Assembly (NCBI GenBank): GCA_946480695.1 | Contig: CAMLKG010000017.1 | Location: 32,778 to 96,777 of the forward strand | Reading direction: 5' to 3' | Length of the DNA stretch: 64,000 nt | Origin: an uncultured Cellvibrio sp. | GTDB lineage: Bacteria; Pseudomonadota; Gammaproteobacteria; Pseudomonadales; Cellvibrionaceae | In this document: positions 17,935 to 27,959 of the stretch, piece by piece | Layout: the number at the start of each line of letters is the position of its first letter | Position numbering within the stretch: position 1 is the stretch's first letter | Notes under the pieces: generated by a model | The model's input: the letters and a program-made list of their open reading frames with translations, nothing else | What the model was told of the DNA's origin: nothing | Database searches by the model: none | Program-made: the position numbers and the translations under genes

Positions 17935-20700
17935 ATGTCCGGTCTTCTCTCGAATGCGCTTTCCGGTTTGCAATCCAGCCAAAATGCGTTGCGCACGGCT
18001 GGCCACAATATTTCCAATGCCAATACGGCGGGCTATACACGCCAGCAAGTTAACTATGCTACCCGCCCGGAACAATATATCGGTAGTGCCGGATTTATCG
18101 GCTCCGGTGTTACCACAACATCAATCGAGCGTGTTGTTAACGAGTTTGTGACCGCCCAGTTGCGCCTGGACACCACTACGTTTAATCAACTGGATACCTT
18201 CAATAACAACATCGGCAAGATTGACAAATTATTTTCCGATACTTCGACCGGTTTATCGGGCGCATTGCAAACATTTTTTGCCGCTATGCAGAACGGCGCA
18301 AACGATCCGGCGTCCACACCTGCGCGCCAGTTGGTTGTTACCGAAGCGGAAAGCCTGAGCGTACGTTTTAATAACCTGCACCAACGCCTTTCCGATATTG
18401 AAAAAAGCATCAACGGGGAACTTAAAGCAGTTACCTCACAAATTTCGTCACTGGCGAAGTCTGTTGCTGAACTTAACCAATCCATTGGCGAAAAAGTGGC
18501 GGCCGGTAATGGCAATATGCCTAATGACTTGATGGATAAACGCGATGAAGCCTTGCGCCAGTTGTCAGAATTGGTTTCCATTCAAGTCGTCAAACAAGAC
18601 GACGGCGATTTAAACGTTTTTATCGGTAATGGCCAGCCATTGGTGGTGGGCGCGTCCGTCAGTACATTTAACGTAACCCACGATGGCGCAATTCAAATAA
18701 CCGGTAAAAATTCCGCAGCGGATATTACCGCGCAAATATCCGGTGGTAAATTAGGCGGGCTTTTGGAGTTCCGCGAAAATGTTTTGCGTCCCGCACTGAA
18801 TGAAATGGGCCGGATTGCATTGGCGATGGCCGATGAATTTAATACCTTCCAACGGCAAGGCATAGATTTGGATGGTGATTATGGGCAACCCATATTCGGG
18901 GATATAAATGCACCTGAGATTGCGAAAAACCGTGTTATCCATGGCGATAACAAGCCACCGTTTGATCGCAACTTGTCGGTTACTATTGAAAATATCGGTG
19001 AACTCACTATCAGCGATTATCAGTTCGATATCCTTCCGGGTTCGTCCAATTATGTTATTACCCGCCTCTCGGATAAAACTGTCGTTAACCAGGGAACCTT
19101 GAGCGGTGCCTATCCGACTACCATTTCATTTGATGGTATCAGCCTGAATTTAAATGGCGGTTCATTCCAGGGCGGCGATACGTTTATATTGCAACCCACC
19201 AAAAATGGCGCGCGCGATATTCACGCGGAAATAAAACGCCCGGAAGATTTAGCGTTTGCCTCGCCCATACGCACGGCTTCCAGTACCAGTAATTCCGGCA
19301 GCGGTTTGGTAAGCGCGGGAGAGGTGTTGGGTTTGGTGGATGCTAACGGCAACCGTTTGCCCGCTTTTGCCAACCCTGGCCAATTAACCCCACCGCTTTT
19401 GATTCGCTTCACTTCGGAAACAACCTACGAGGTGCTCGACAATACCGATCCCGGCAACCCGAAACCGCTGGTTCCGGCCATGCGCGAACAAATTTTTATT
19501 CCGGGTTCCAGCAATAATATTTTCACTTCCGATGTGGGTGAAACCATTGTGATAGGAAAGGGCGATCGAATCGGTTTACCGGAAGGGCGCTCACCCCAAA
19601 CTGTCATGTCGTTGACAGATCCGTTGGCCAGGAATGGTTATCTGGCCGAGCAACTGCGGTTTACGATTACAGACCCGGAAACCGGTTCGCAAAGTATTAA
19701 AACAATTACCACCGTTCCCGGTGCCTCTGCATTGGAAACAGCTGCGCAAATTAGCGCAATTGCGGGAGTATCCGCGCGCGCATCGACCACTGCCAACATT
19801 ACCAATTTGAACCTTGCTGCGGCGGACCTGGCACCACCGACCCAGTTGTACATCAACGGAAAACCCCTCATCCAATACGATACGGCCGGAACGGCTTTCC
19901 ATTCGGCGGTACCGGATTTCAGCATGCAGGGTGAAGCCGCGTTTAACGATTACCTGGCGGCGCAAATTAACGCAAACCCCGATTTAAAAACCTTGGGGAT
20001 TCGCGCGCAAAGCAGCACCAACCCGAACACCGGAGCGCCGGAATTAAGGTTGGTTGCGTCTTCCGGTGTGGACCTGGATATTCGCTTGCAGGCATCGTCC
20101 GCAAGCGGTATGGATGTCAATGATGCGAACGGAAATCCCAATGTGCGGCTGGTGGGCGCGGATACGGGCGCCGGTGAATTGCAAGGCATAGTCGTGGGTG
20201 GAAAAGTTGATATTACAATGGCCAGCGGCATTAGCCTTTCCACCGCGCCAACCAATAGCCCCCTGTTTGGTAACAGTTCCGCGGCAGGTTTTGCGGCCTC
20301 GTCATATACAGGTTTCCAGGTGGCGATTAGCGGTCAGCCAAAAGCGGGGGACACTTTCACTATCGGTTTTAATACTAACGGGAAAAATGACAACCGTAAT
20401 GCCCTGGCAATGGTTGCGCTTGAGTCAAAAAAATTAATGCAAGACGGCACCCTGACGCTGGATGATGGTTATGGAAAACTGGTTGAGGAAGTAGGGACCA
20501 GGAGTAGCCTGTCAAAAATAAATACCGAAGCCAGTAAAAGTTTGCTGGAGCAATCCCAAAACATGCGCGACAGCATTTCCGGCGTAAACCTGGATGAAGA
20601 GGCGGGTGACCTGATTAAATTCCAGCAACTTTATCAAGCCAATGCGCAGGTGATTTCCGTTGCGCGTGAACTCTTTGATACCTTGTTAAGTTCGCTCTAG
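17935..20700 (+). CDS. flgK: Flagellar hook-associated protein 1 FlgK, enlarged form
   Basis: 921 residues, against about 550 in enterobacteria. The conserved ends are intact: SGLLSNALSGLQSSQNALRT and HNISNANTAGYTRQ at the start, QTFFAAMQNGANDPASTPAR near residue 120, and NLDEEAGDLIKFQQLYQANAQ at the end. The extra 350 or so residues lie between about 320 and 820 and probably form additional outward-facing domains. GGAG precedes the ATG. First hook-filament junction protein; client of FlgN. Confidence 0.96.
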   Translation: MSGLLSNALSGLQSSQNALRTAGHNISNANTAGYTRQQVNYATRPEQYIGSAGFIGSGVTTTSIERVVNEFVTAQLRLDTTTFNQLDTFNNNIGKIDKLFSDTSTGLSGALQTFFAAMQNGANDPASTPARQLVVTEAESLSVRFNNLHQRLSDIEKSINGELKAVTSQISSLAKSVAELNQSIGEKVAAGNGNMPNDLMDKRDEALRQLSELVSIQVVKQDDGDLNVFIGNGQPLVVGASVSTFNVTHDGAIQITGKNSAADITAQISGGKLGGLLEFRENVLRPALNEMGRIALAMADEFNTFQRQGIDLDGDYGQPIFGDINAPEIAKNRVIHGDNKPPFDRNLSVTIENIGELTISDYQFDILPGSSNYVITRLSDKTVVNQGTLSGAYPTTISFDGISLNLNGGSFQGGDTFILQPTKNGARDIHAEIKRPEDLAFASPIRTASSTSNSGSGLVSAGEVLGLVDANGNRLPAFANPGQLTPPLLIRFTSETTYEVLDNTDPGNPKPLVPAMREQIFIPGSSNNIFTSDVGETIVIGKGDRIGLPEGRSPQTVMSLTDPLARNGYLAEQLRFTITDPETGSQSIKTITTVPGASALETAAQISAIAGVSARASTTANITNLNLAAADLAPPTQLYINGKPLIQYDTAGTAFHSAVPDFSMQGEAAFNDYLAAQINANPDLKTLGIRAQSSTNPNTGAPELRLVASSGVDLDIRLQASSASGMDVNDANGNPNVRLVGADTGAGELQGIVVGGKVDITMASGISLSTAPTNSPLFGNSSAAGFAASSYTGFQVAISGQPKAGDTFTIGFNTNGKNDNRNALAMVALESKKLMQDGTLTLDDGYGKLVEEVGTRSSLSKINTEASKSLLEQSQNMRDSISGVNLDEEAGDLIKFQQLYQANAQVISVARELFDTLLSSL

Positions 20701-20806
20701 GAAATTCCGTAAATTCTTTCAGTTTGGATCAATTTGTGCATTGTTAATACCATGAGCCTGGCAGGGGCAATTTTTTGCCGCCCTTGCCGCATTCAGGAGA
20801 ACTGGC

Positions 20807-22705
20807 ATGCGCATATCCACCTCGCAAATTTATAGTATCGCTACCCTGGGCATGACCCAGGCGCAATCGGCTATTTCCAAGACCCAGGAGCAAATGTCTA
20901 CCGGCAAGAAAGTATTATCCCCCGCGGATGATCCCGTTGCCGCAACCGCGATTTTGCGCCTTAACCAGGAACTCGCGCGTACCGAGCAATATGGAAAAAA
21001 TATCAATATTGCCGAAACCAGTTTGAACCTTGAAGAATCCACATTGCAAACGATTGTGGACCTGGTGCAGCGTATGCGTGAACTTGCGGTCTCTGCCGGT
21101 AACACAGCGGTACTCACGTCGGCTGACTACAAAGCGCTGGCGGCGGAAGTGGATACCCGCATGGCCGAATTAATGAATTTGCAGAATACCCGCAATGCGT
21201 CTGGCCAATATATTTTTGCCGGTTACCAGGGGGATACCAAACCCTTTGCCAGCAATGTGGGCGGAAATTATTCCTATCTGGGTGATGAAGGCCAGCTCCG
21301 CTTGCAGGCATCGACTTCTGTCAGTGTTGCGGTGAGTGATTCAGGCAAAAAATTATTTGTCGATATTCCCAGCGGACACAATACGTTTAACACCTCGGCC
21401 AGTGCGGGCAACAAATCGGCGCCGCCCGCCGTTATTTCCGTGGGCGAAGTTATTAACCAGGAAGAGTTTGACAAGCTTTATCCCAACGATTTGCAAATTA
21501 CGTTCAGTAAAAGTGGCTCGGCGGTGAATTTTACTGTGACCGAAAAAGCGAGCGGAAAAGTTCTGCTGCCAACGCAGTTGTATGTGCCGGGCGCTAACAT
21601 CGAAGTGGCCGGCGCAAGATTTAAAATTATCGGTGATCCCTATCCGGGTGAGCCCGCAATCCCCGCGAGTATTCCGTTCGCCGCGGCACCGGCGGTACCG
21701 CTGAATGCCGGTGACCAATTGGGTATCCGGGTTGGCGGTAAAACTGAATACTTCACTATGTCGGGCCCCGTAAACACCACCGCAGACCTGGTTGCAGAGC
21801 TCAATATCGGCGCGGCCGTTCCACCCGCATTACCCACAGGGAATGCGGCAAAGCTTGCCGCCCTTGGTATCACCGTTGATGCGACCGGCATTGCAAGTCC
21901 GAGCGGACTCAACATTGAAGTTGTAAACGGCATTAGCGGCACAGGCCCAACCGCTACGGCAATAATGGGTAGCGATGGTACGCGCTCGGTGAATTTGCCG
22001 TTTACGTTTACGCCAACAGACTTTTCTTCCAATCCCACAACCTTCCAATTGGAAGTGGATGGAAAGGTAGAATCGTTTACGTTTAATCAAAACATTACCG
22101 GTGTTGCCCCTGACACACTGGCCAATATTTTTAACAGCCCTGAAAACCTGCCGAAGCTTGCGCGTTTGGGTTTAACCGTAACCGACCAGGGAATTATCTC
22201 CAATACCAATGCCAGGGTTACGATTAAAGGCGGCAATACCGCATTGGATACCCTAACGGGATTAAGCACCCGCGGTGCGGGCACATCCTCGACACGCGGT
22301 GCGTTAGTTGCACCGGGCGATAGTTTTTTTGCTGAATCGACTGATAAACAAGGTTTGCTCACTACGCTTTCGCGGTTCAGCGAGGCGATGAAAGCGGTAG
22401 AGGACAATCCGCAGAGCAAAGAGGAATTGGCAAAGATTGTGGCTAAAACCTTAACGAACCTCAGTAATGTCGTTACTAATTTAACCTCTGTCCAAGGGGA
22501 AGTGGGTTCGCGTCTGAATACATTGGAAAGTACCAAGGAGTTGAACCTCGATATTACGCTTTCAACCAAGACAACGCTTTCGGGATTGCAGGATCTGGAT
22601 TACGCGGACGCTTCGATAAAATTATCCATGCAATCATTGGTGTTAAGTGCCTCACAACAAAGTTTTGCAAAAGTGAGTCAATTAACATTATTTACCTATC
22701 TTTAA
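20807..22705 (+). CDS. flgL: Flagellar hook-associated protein 3 FlgL, enlarged form
   Basis: 632 residues, about double the enterobacterial FlgL (317). The N terminus (MRISTSQIYSIATLGM, QEQMSTGKKVLSPADDP) and C terminus (LDYADASIKLSMQSLVLSAS) are canonical junction-protein helices. The central region, about 180-500, is an insertion rich in Pro, Ala, Thr and Gly. AGGAG precedes the ATG. Second junction protein between hook and filament. Confidence 0.96.
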   Translation: MRISTSQIYSIATLGMTQAQSAISKTQEQMSTGKKVLSPADDPVAATAILRLNQELARTEQYGKNINIAETSLNLEESTLQTIVDLVQRMRELAVSAGNTAVLTSADYKALAAEVDTRMAELMNLQNTRNASGQYIFAGYQGDTKPFASNVGGNYSYLGDEGQLRLQASTSVSVAVSDSGKKLFVDIPSGHNTFNTSASAGNKSAPPAVISVGEVINQEEFDKLYPNDLQITFSKSGSAVNFTVTEKASGKVLLPTQLYVPGANIEVAGARFKIIGDPYPGEPAIPASIPFAAAPAVPLNAGDQLGIRVGGKTEYFTMSGPVNTTADLVAELNIGAAVPPALPTGNAAKLAALGITVDATGIASPSGLNIEVVNGISGTGPTATAIMGSDGTRSVNLPFTFTPTDFSSNPTTFQLEVDGKVESFTFNQNITGVAPDTLANIFNSPENLPKLARLGLTVTDQGIISNTNARVTIKGGNTALDTLTGLSTRGAGTSSTRGALVAPGDSFFAESTDKQGLLTTLSRFSEAMKAVEDNPQSKEELAKIVAKTLTNLSNVVTNLTSVQGEVGSRLNTLESTKELNLDITLSTKTTLSGLQDLDYADASIKLSMQSLVLSASQQSFAKVSQLTLFTYL

Positions 22706-22884
22706 TTAGCGTTAAATGATCTGGATGAATTATGCTGGTCCGGCAAATTGCCGCGCCCGCATTTTTTTCTTTTGCTACCTTGGGGAAGTGCCCTCCAACA
22801 GGCGGGGCGACATTTTGTAACCTTGCCAGTCACTGTATATATAGCGCGGCATCGTTGAGTTGAAAAAAGTTGAAGAGTATATCT

Positions 22885-23211
22885 ATGGACACCAATCCGC
22901 TGTTAGACCCATTGGTTCGCGCCCTAAGCCAGTCCCAGGCGTTGTTATCGCTTGCCCAGGCGGGTGATTGGGATTCGTTTGAGACGCTCGTGCAACAACG
23001 TCAACAGGGGCTGCTATCGATTCATGATGCAGACTACCTGGAATCCCTCGCCAGCGCAGACCTGGAAATGCAGGCCGCAAGTTTGATCCGGGAAATCCAG
23101 GGAATAAACAAGCAATTAACTAACCTGGCAGAGATAGACCGCAATAATCGGGCGACGGAATTACGTCAGGCGGCTATCGCAAATAAGGCCCTCGATGCCT
23201 ATGGACGTTAA
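22885..23211 (+). CDS. Probable flagellar export chaperone, FliT-like
   Basis: 108 residues from the ATG at 22885; a TTG 15 bases upstream is a weaker option. The protein is all-helical. The segment LLSLAQAGDWDSFETLVQQRQQGLL matches the W-D-x-x-x-x-L-x-x-x-R pattern of FliT-type chaperones, and the end (NNRATELRQAAIANKALDAYG) matches the family's last helix. FliT binds FliD and in some bacteria the master regulator. Its position between flgL and flagellin 1 supports a flagellar role, although FliT is usually found behind fliD. Family-level call only. Confidence 0.65.
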   Translation: MDTNPLLDPLVRALSQSQALLSLAQAGDWDSFETLVQQRQQGLLSIHDADYLESLASADLEMQAASLIREIQGINKQLTNLAEIDRNNRATELRQAAIANKALDAYGR

Positions 23212-23300
23212 TTTGACAAAAGGTCGCAGCGTTATAACTAATTGAAATCATTTTTATTAATTTCCGCCCCAAATAATTGGTTTCCGCAATAAAAATTTTC

Positions 23301-23327
23301 TAAAGCTCCTCCCGGATGTGTCGATAA
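23301..23327 (+). promoter_or_regulatory. Sigma-28 promoter of flagellin gene 1
   Basis: TAAA at 23301-23304, a 15-base spacer, and GTCGATAA at 23320-23327. One base differs from the FliA -10 consensus. It lies about 110 bases before the flagellin start. Confidence 0.85.
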
Positions 23328-23438
23328 CCTTGTTAGAAGTGCTGATTAAGATGTTGTGCTCAGACTTCAGCAACCGACATATAGCAGCAAGGCATCTCAT
23401 CCAGCCACTGCATAAATATTAAAATCCAGGAGATCATC

Positions 23439-25160
23439 ATGGCTTTAGTAATTAACAGCAATATCGCCTCCATCAATGCGCAACGTCAATTGATGAACTC
23501 AGGCAATGCACTGGATCGTGCTACCGAACGTTTGTCCTCAGGTAACCGCATTAACTCCGCAAAAGACGACGCTGCTGGCCTGGCAATTGGTAACCGCATG
23601 ACTTCCCAGGTTCGCGGTCTTGACCAGGCTATCCGTAACGCGAACGACGGCGTATCGCTGATTCAAACCGCGGAAGGTGCGCTGCAAGAATCAACCAATA
23701 TCCTGCAACGTATGCGTGAACTGTCTGTACAGTCTGCGAACGGTATCTACAACACCGCTGACCGCAATACCTTGAACGCTGAAGTTCAACAATTGAAATC
23801 AGAATTGGATCGTATCGCAGAGACCACTTCATTCAACGGTCGCGCATTGCTGGATGGCACCTTGGGTAAAACCGATTTGCAAATCGGTTCTCAAGCTAAC
23901 CAAACATTAAGTGTCAATATCGGCAAATTCGATACCGGCGCCCTGGGTGGCAGCAGTGGTGACCTGGTTGGTTCAAGCACAACCCTGGCCGCGTTGCAGG
24001 CGTTAACCGCCGGTGACCTGGAAATCAATGACAAGCAAGCAACTGTGTTGACCGCAACCAATGCCGGCACTATTAACGATGCTCTTGAAACCTTGAATGG
24101 TGACTTTAATGCCGTTGGTGTCAATGTAAGCGCCGTATCTGAATTGAAAGTGGGTTCAACCGGTTCAGGCCAACTGATTGCGGGTACCGATGTACTGACC
24201 ATTACCGTTACCGATGGCGATGGACAGGCGCAAGCGATCAAAGTAACCGGCACTAACAATATGGAAGAAGTGGTTGCCAAGATTAACGAAGCTGCCGGTG
24301 GCATCGTCCAGGCTTCTTTGAGTGATGAAGGCAAACTGGTACTTACCGCGGAAAACTCCGAGTCTATCGCGTTGACAGGAACCGGTGACGCCATCGCTAA
24401 CGTGGGCGCAACAGGCACCGTTTCCGCTGACTTCTCCCTGGTGCTGAATAAAGCGCCTGGCAATACCACCGGCATTAAAGTGGAAACCGGTACGCCTGCT
24501 GACTTGATTACCGCTGGTTTCAACGCTACCCAAACTGACGGCTCCATCCAGGGGTCAACTGTGGCGGTCCAGGCGTTGAACGCAGGTGATTTGGTTATCA
24601 ACGGTGTAGAAATCGGTACTATCGCTGCCGGTGCTGACGCTGCTGGCCAAGCGGCAAATGTAGTGGAAGCGATTAACAAGAAATCCGCTGAAACCGGTGT
24701 GGTAGCTTATATTGGTGGTACTAACGCCATCAGCCTGAAGTCTACCAATGGTGAAGAGATTTCAGTGAAATACGGTGAAAACGCAACAGCGGCCAACGTG
24801 ACCAGTGCTACCGGTTTGCTGGAGCGCAATGCGACTGAAGGCGTGGGTTCAGTTTCCAGTATTGATATCTCTACTGCTGCCGGTGCGCAAAAAGCCATTG
24901 GTATCATTGATAAAGCCATTGACCAAGTAAGTAGTACCCGTGCGGAATTGGGTGCTGTTAACAACCGCCTGGATTTCACCGTATCTAACCTGGCGAATAT
25001 CTCTGAGAAAACATCTGCTGCACGTTCACGTATCAACGACGCTGACTTTGCCGCGGAAACTGCTGCTCTGAGCCGTTCACAAGTATTGCAACAAGCGGCG
25101 ACTGCGATGTTGGCCCAGTCCAATGCTCGTCCACAACAAGTATTGTCTCTGTTGAGATAA
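23439..25160 (+). CDS. fliC: Flagellin 1
   Basis: 573 residues. The filament subunit with highly conserved ends: [18 protein letters not shown] and [20 protein letters not shown] at the N terminus, and [20 protein letters not shown] and ALLAQ-like [18 protein letters not shown] at the C terminus. The central region, about 180-470, is variable and contains flagellin-IN-type repeats ([13 protein letters not shown] with [14 protein letters not shown]; also [15 protein letters not shown]). AGGAG precedes the ATG. A perfect-spaced sigma-28 promoter drives it. Confidence 0.97.
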   Translation: MALVINSNIASINAQRQLMNSGNALDRATERLSSGNRINSAKDDAAGLAIGNRMTSQVRGLDQAIRNANDGVSLIQTAEGALQESTNILQRMRELSVQSANGIYNTADRNTLNAEVQQLKSELDRIAETTSFNGRALLDGTLGKTDLQIGSQANQTLSVNIGKFDTGALGGSSGDLVGSSTTLAALQALTAGDLEINDKQATVLTATNAGTINDALETLNGDFNAVGVNVSAVSELKVGSTGSGQLIAGTDVLTITVTDGDGQAQAIKVTGTNNMEEVVAKINEAAGGIVQASLSDEGKLVLTAENSESIALTGTGDAIANVGATGTVSADFSLVLNKAPGNTTGIKVETGTPADLITAGFNATQTDGSIQGSTVAVQALNAGDLVINGVEIGTIAAGADAAGQAANVVEAINKKSAETGVVAYIGGTNAISLKSTNGEEISVKYGENATAANVTSATGLLERNATEGVGSVSSIDISTAAGAQKAIGIIDKAIDQVSSTRAELGAVNNRLDFTVSNLANISEKTSAARSRINDADFAAETAALSRSQVLQQAATAMLAQSNARPQQVLSLLR

Positions 25161-25171
25161 TTGACTGACTC

Positions 25172-25209
25172 CCTCCGGGTGAGCTGATTTCAGTTAGCCC
25201 GGAGGAATT
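25172..25209 (+). terminator. Hairpin between flagellin 1 and flaG (terminator or attenuator)
   Basis: CCTCCGGG and CCCGGAGG form an 8-bp stem, extended inside by CTG-ATTT-CAG, and followed by AATTTTAG. The T run is short, so some read-through into flaG is likely. Confidence 0.65.
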
Positions 25210-25226
25210 TTAGTGAGGAGCAGCTT

Positions 25227-25616
25227 ATGAATGACATCACTAAAGTTGCATCGAATCCGGTTCCGGCGAAAGCTGTGCCGGTTTCGTTGTTGCCTGGTCC
25301 TAAACAAGGTCAAAAAACCGGCAATGATTTGCCGCCTGCCGCTGAAGCGGCAAGATCTTTACCCCGGGACCCTGTCAATTCACAGGCAGTGCAGGAGCGG
25401 GTTCAGGCTGCAGTGGCGCAGATGAATGAATATATCCAGTCAACCCAACGTGATTTAAATTTCACTTATGATCCCGAATCGGGTGAGACAGTGGTGAAAG
25501 TCCTGGATCGCGCAACGCAAGAAGTTATTCGTCAAATTCCGGATGAAATTTTTTTGCGCCTGGCCCAACATCTCGATCCGGATGAGCCTGGGCAGTTATT
25601 TAACGTGCAAGCGTAA
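25227..25616 (+). CDS. flaG: Flagellar protein FlaG
   Basis: 129 residues. The C-terminal FlaG domain is clear: YIQSTQRDLNFTYDPESGET, VVKVLDRATQEVIRQIPDEI and a final helix FLRLAQHLD. The first 60 residues are Pro/Ala/Gln rich and variable. FlaG affects filament length in Vibrio and Pseudomonas relatives; its exact role is unclear. GAGGAG precedes the ATG. It follows flagellin 1 and ends at a strong terminator. Confidence 0.92.
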   Translation: MNDITKVASNPVPAKAVPVSLLPGPKQGQKTGNDLPPAAEAARSLPRDPVNSQAVQERVQAAVAQMNEYIQSTQRDLNFTYDPESGETVVKVLDRATQEVIRQIPDEIFLRLAQHLDPDEPGQLFNVQA

Positions 25617-25676
25617 AAGCCTGTAAAAACAGTGGTTTACCAGGGTTTATCGGTTAGCGTTATTTATGTCATTGGA

Positions 25677-25711
25677 AAAGAGAGCCGCGCAATCGGCTCT
25701 CTTTTTTTTTA
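25677..25711 (+). terminator. Rho-independent terminator after flaG
   Basis: AAAGAGAGCCG and CGGCTCTCTTT form an 11-bp stem with a 6-base loop and a run of nine or more T. The 450-base gap between flaG and flagellin 2 otherwise holds only the sigma-54 candidate. Confidence 0.92.
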
Positions 25712-25850
25712 TATTTTTTGATTGGGGTTTGTGTGTAATCGGCAATAAAATTTATTTGTTTTTAGTGAATGTTTTTTGTTTTCCTGCGGTGGTTTTTCGA
25801 GCCCGGATTCTTCCCTCATCCATCCCTATCAAAGATCTCCTGAAATTTCT

Positions 25851-25866
25851 TGGCACAGTCTGTGCA
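25851..25866 (+). promoter_or_regulatory. Candidate sigma-54 promoter of flagellin gene 2
   Basis: TGGCAC, five bases, GTGCA, with correct GG-GC spacing; the -12 element reads GTGC instead of TTGC. It lies about 200 bases before the start codon. No sigma-28 match was found in the same gap. Confidence 0.6.
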
Positions 25867-26066
25867 AAAGTCGGCTTAGGCGACCCGTATAGAAATCCTG
25901 TTTGTCGCAACCTGTCCGGTTGAAGAATGGGTAGCGAATTTCTTACAAGTCTTGCCACGAAGTTCTGACGGTCCACGCACGTTGATTAGTCGATGGCGAT
26001 GAACTTCATTAGTCGACTTGTCACAGCATTGACACTGTGAACAGGAACAATCATTAGGAGATTATT

Positions 26067-27803
26067 ATGCCTTTAGTCATTAACACCAATGTCGCTTCCT
26101 TGAATTCACAGCGTCAATTGATGAACTCGGGAAACGCGCTTGATAAAGCAACTGAGCGTTTGTCCTCTGGCCAACGCGTTAACTCTGCCAAAGACGACGC
26201 CGCTGGTTTGGCGATTTCCAACCGTATGACCTCCCAAATCCGCGGATTGGACCAGGCTATCCGTAACGCGAATGATGGTGTGTCGCTCGTTCAAACAGCG
26301 GAAGGTGCTTTGCAAGAAGTTACCAATATGCTGCAACGCATTCGCGAACTTTCCATCCAGTCGGCAAACGGTATTTATAGTGATACCGACCGTAAAACCC
26401 TGGATGCGGAAGTGCAGCAGCTCAAAAAAGAAATGGATCGCATTTCTGAAACCACCTCGTTCAATGGTCAGAAATTGCTGGATGGCACTTTAGGTAAAAC
26501 TTTCCTGCAAGTAGGCTCGCAAGCTAACGAAACCATGGATGTCAGCATAGGGTCCTTCAGTACCTATGCAATGGGCGGTTCATCAGGCGATATTGTTGGC
26601 GAACCTGTAGCCACCGGTTTGGCGGCCCTCAACGCCCTGCTGGCGGGAGACTTGAGTATCAATGGCACAGCCATTAAGCCAATCGCGCCCGCTGCCACCA
26701 CTTTAAATGAAGCATTGGCAAGTATTAATGCTGACCTGGAAGGAAAGGGAGCGGAAGTAGCGTCGCTGGTGCAAGTAACAGCGAGTACCGCAGGCTCCGG
26801 TGTATTGCGCGCACCGACAGAAACATTGGAACTTACACTGGTTGACGGCGATGGTTTGTCACAGACCTATACCATAACCGGCACCAATAGCATGAAGGAG
26901 CTGGTTGATAAAATTAATGCTGAAACAGCGATTGAAGCGAATGTCGATGCGGACGGAAAGTTAACATTGACCGCCCCGGGCTCGACATCAATTACTGTGG
27001 ATGAAACGGCTACCTCCGGTAACCCTAGCGGTTTGACTGATGCGACTACAAATTTCTCGATGGTATTTAATGACACCAGTGCAGAAATGTTGGGCGTTAA
27101 AATCGAACTGGGCGCAACAGGTGCAGCCGCCGCTCCCAGGGTATTGGCGTTAGGTGTAGACGTTAATGATGCAAACGGCAACCTGGTAGGCAGTGATGCT
27201 ACCGCCACCAGCGGCATGGTTGCAGAAGGCGATTTAATTATTAACGATGTTCCGATCGGGAAAATTACCGCCGGTGCGACTGTCGCGGATACCGCTGCGG
27301 AAGCCATTCGGGTAATTAACCTCTCATCCGACGCGACTGGCGTGGTTGCATTTGCCAATGGGGCCGCGGGAATTGCGTTGCGTGCTGCCAACGGCGAAGA
27401 GATTGCCATTAAGTATGGTGACACGGCGGTAGCTGCCGATATAGTCGGTATCACCGGCTTAAAAGAGCGTAACGATACAGCGGGTGTGGGCAGTGTAGCG
27501 AGTATAAAAATCGATACCTACGACGGGGCACAACGCGCTATCAGTATTGTCGATAAAGCCCTGGAACAGGTGAATGCTACCCGTGCAGATTTGGGTGCGG
27601 TCAACAACCGTTTGGACTTCACCATGTCCAACCTGGCGAACGTATCGGAAAAAACTTCTGCATCACGCTCCCGGATTATTGATGCAGACTTTGCCGCGGA
27701 AACCGCAGCACTGAGCAGGGCGCAAGTCTTGCAGCAGGCCGCCCAGGCAATGCTGGCACAATCGAATGCGCGGCCTGAACAGGTATTGCAGTTACTGAGA
27801 TAA
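26067..27803 (+). CDS. Flagellin 2
   Basis: 578 residues. Ends nearly the same as flagellin 1 ([39 protein letters not shown] terminus [20 protein letters not shown]). The central part, about 180-470, differs in sequence but shares the same repeat organisation ([55 protein letters not shown]). It is therefore a paralogue by duplication with a diverged surface. AGGAG precedes the ATG. The promoter type appears to differ from that of flagellin 1. Confidence 0.96.
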   Translation: MPLVINTNVASLNSQRQLMNSGNALDKATERLSSGQRVNSAKDDAAGLAISNRMTSQIRGLDQAIRNANDGVSLVQTAEGALQEVTNMLQRIRELSIQSANGIYSDTDRKTLDAEVQQLKKEMDRISETTSFNGQKLLDGTLGKTFLQVGSQANETMDVSIGSFSTYAMGGSSGDIVGEPVATGLAALNALLAGDLSINGTAIKPIAPAATTLNEALASINADLEGKGAEVASLVQVTASTAGSGVLRAPTETLELTLVDGDGLSQTYTITGTNSMKELVDKINAETAIEANVDADGKLTLTAPGSTSITVDETATSGNPSGLTDATTNFSMVFNDTSAEMLGVKIELGATGAAAAPRVLALGVDVNDANGNLVGSDATATSGMVAEGDLIINDVPIGKITAGATVADTAAEAIRVINLSSDATGVVAFANGAAGIALRAANGEEIAIKYGDTAVAADIVGITGLKERNDTAGVGSVASIKIDTYDGAQRAISIVDKALEQVNATRADLGAVNNRLDFTMSNLANVSEKTSASRSRIIDADFAAETAALSRAQVLQQAAQAMLAQSNARPEQVLQLLR

Positions 27804-27820
27804 TTAGACCGACCCCCTAG

Positions 27821-27848
27821 AACCGCAGCATTTGCTGCGGTTTTTTTT
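27821..27848 (+). terminator. Rho-independent terminator after flagellin 2
   Basis: AACCGCAGC and GCTGCGGTT form a 9-bp stem with a 4-base loop and are followed by a run of T. Confidence 0.93.
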
Positions 27849-27959
27849 GCCTTGTAAAAAGTTGTTGGAGGATGCGGTGATAAAGATCGACTAGGCTTAA
27901 TTAATAACAAATTGCCGGGCCCATTCCATGTCGGTTCTATTCCTTGTCGGTTCCATTCC

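Noticed and set aside
20757..20782. TGGCAG...TTTTGC before flgL as sigma-54
   Set aside because: The distance between GG and GC is far too long for sigma-54.
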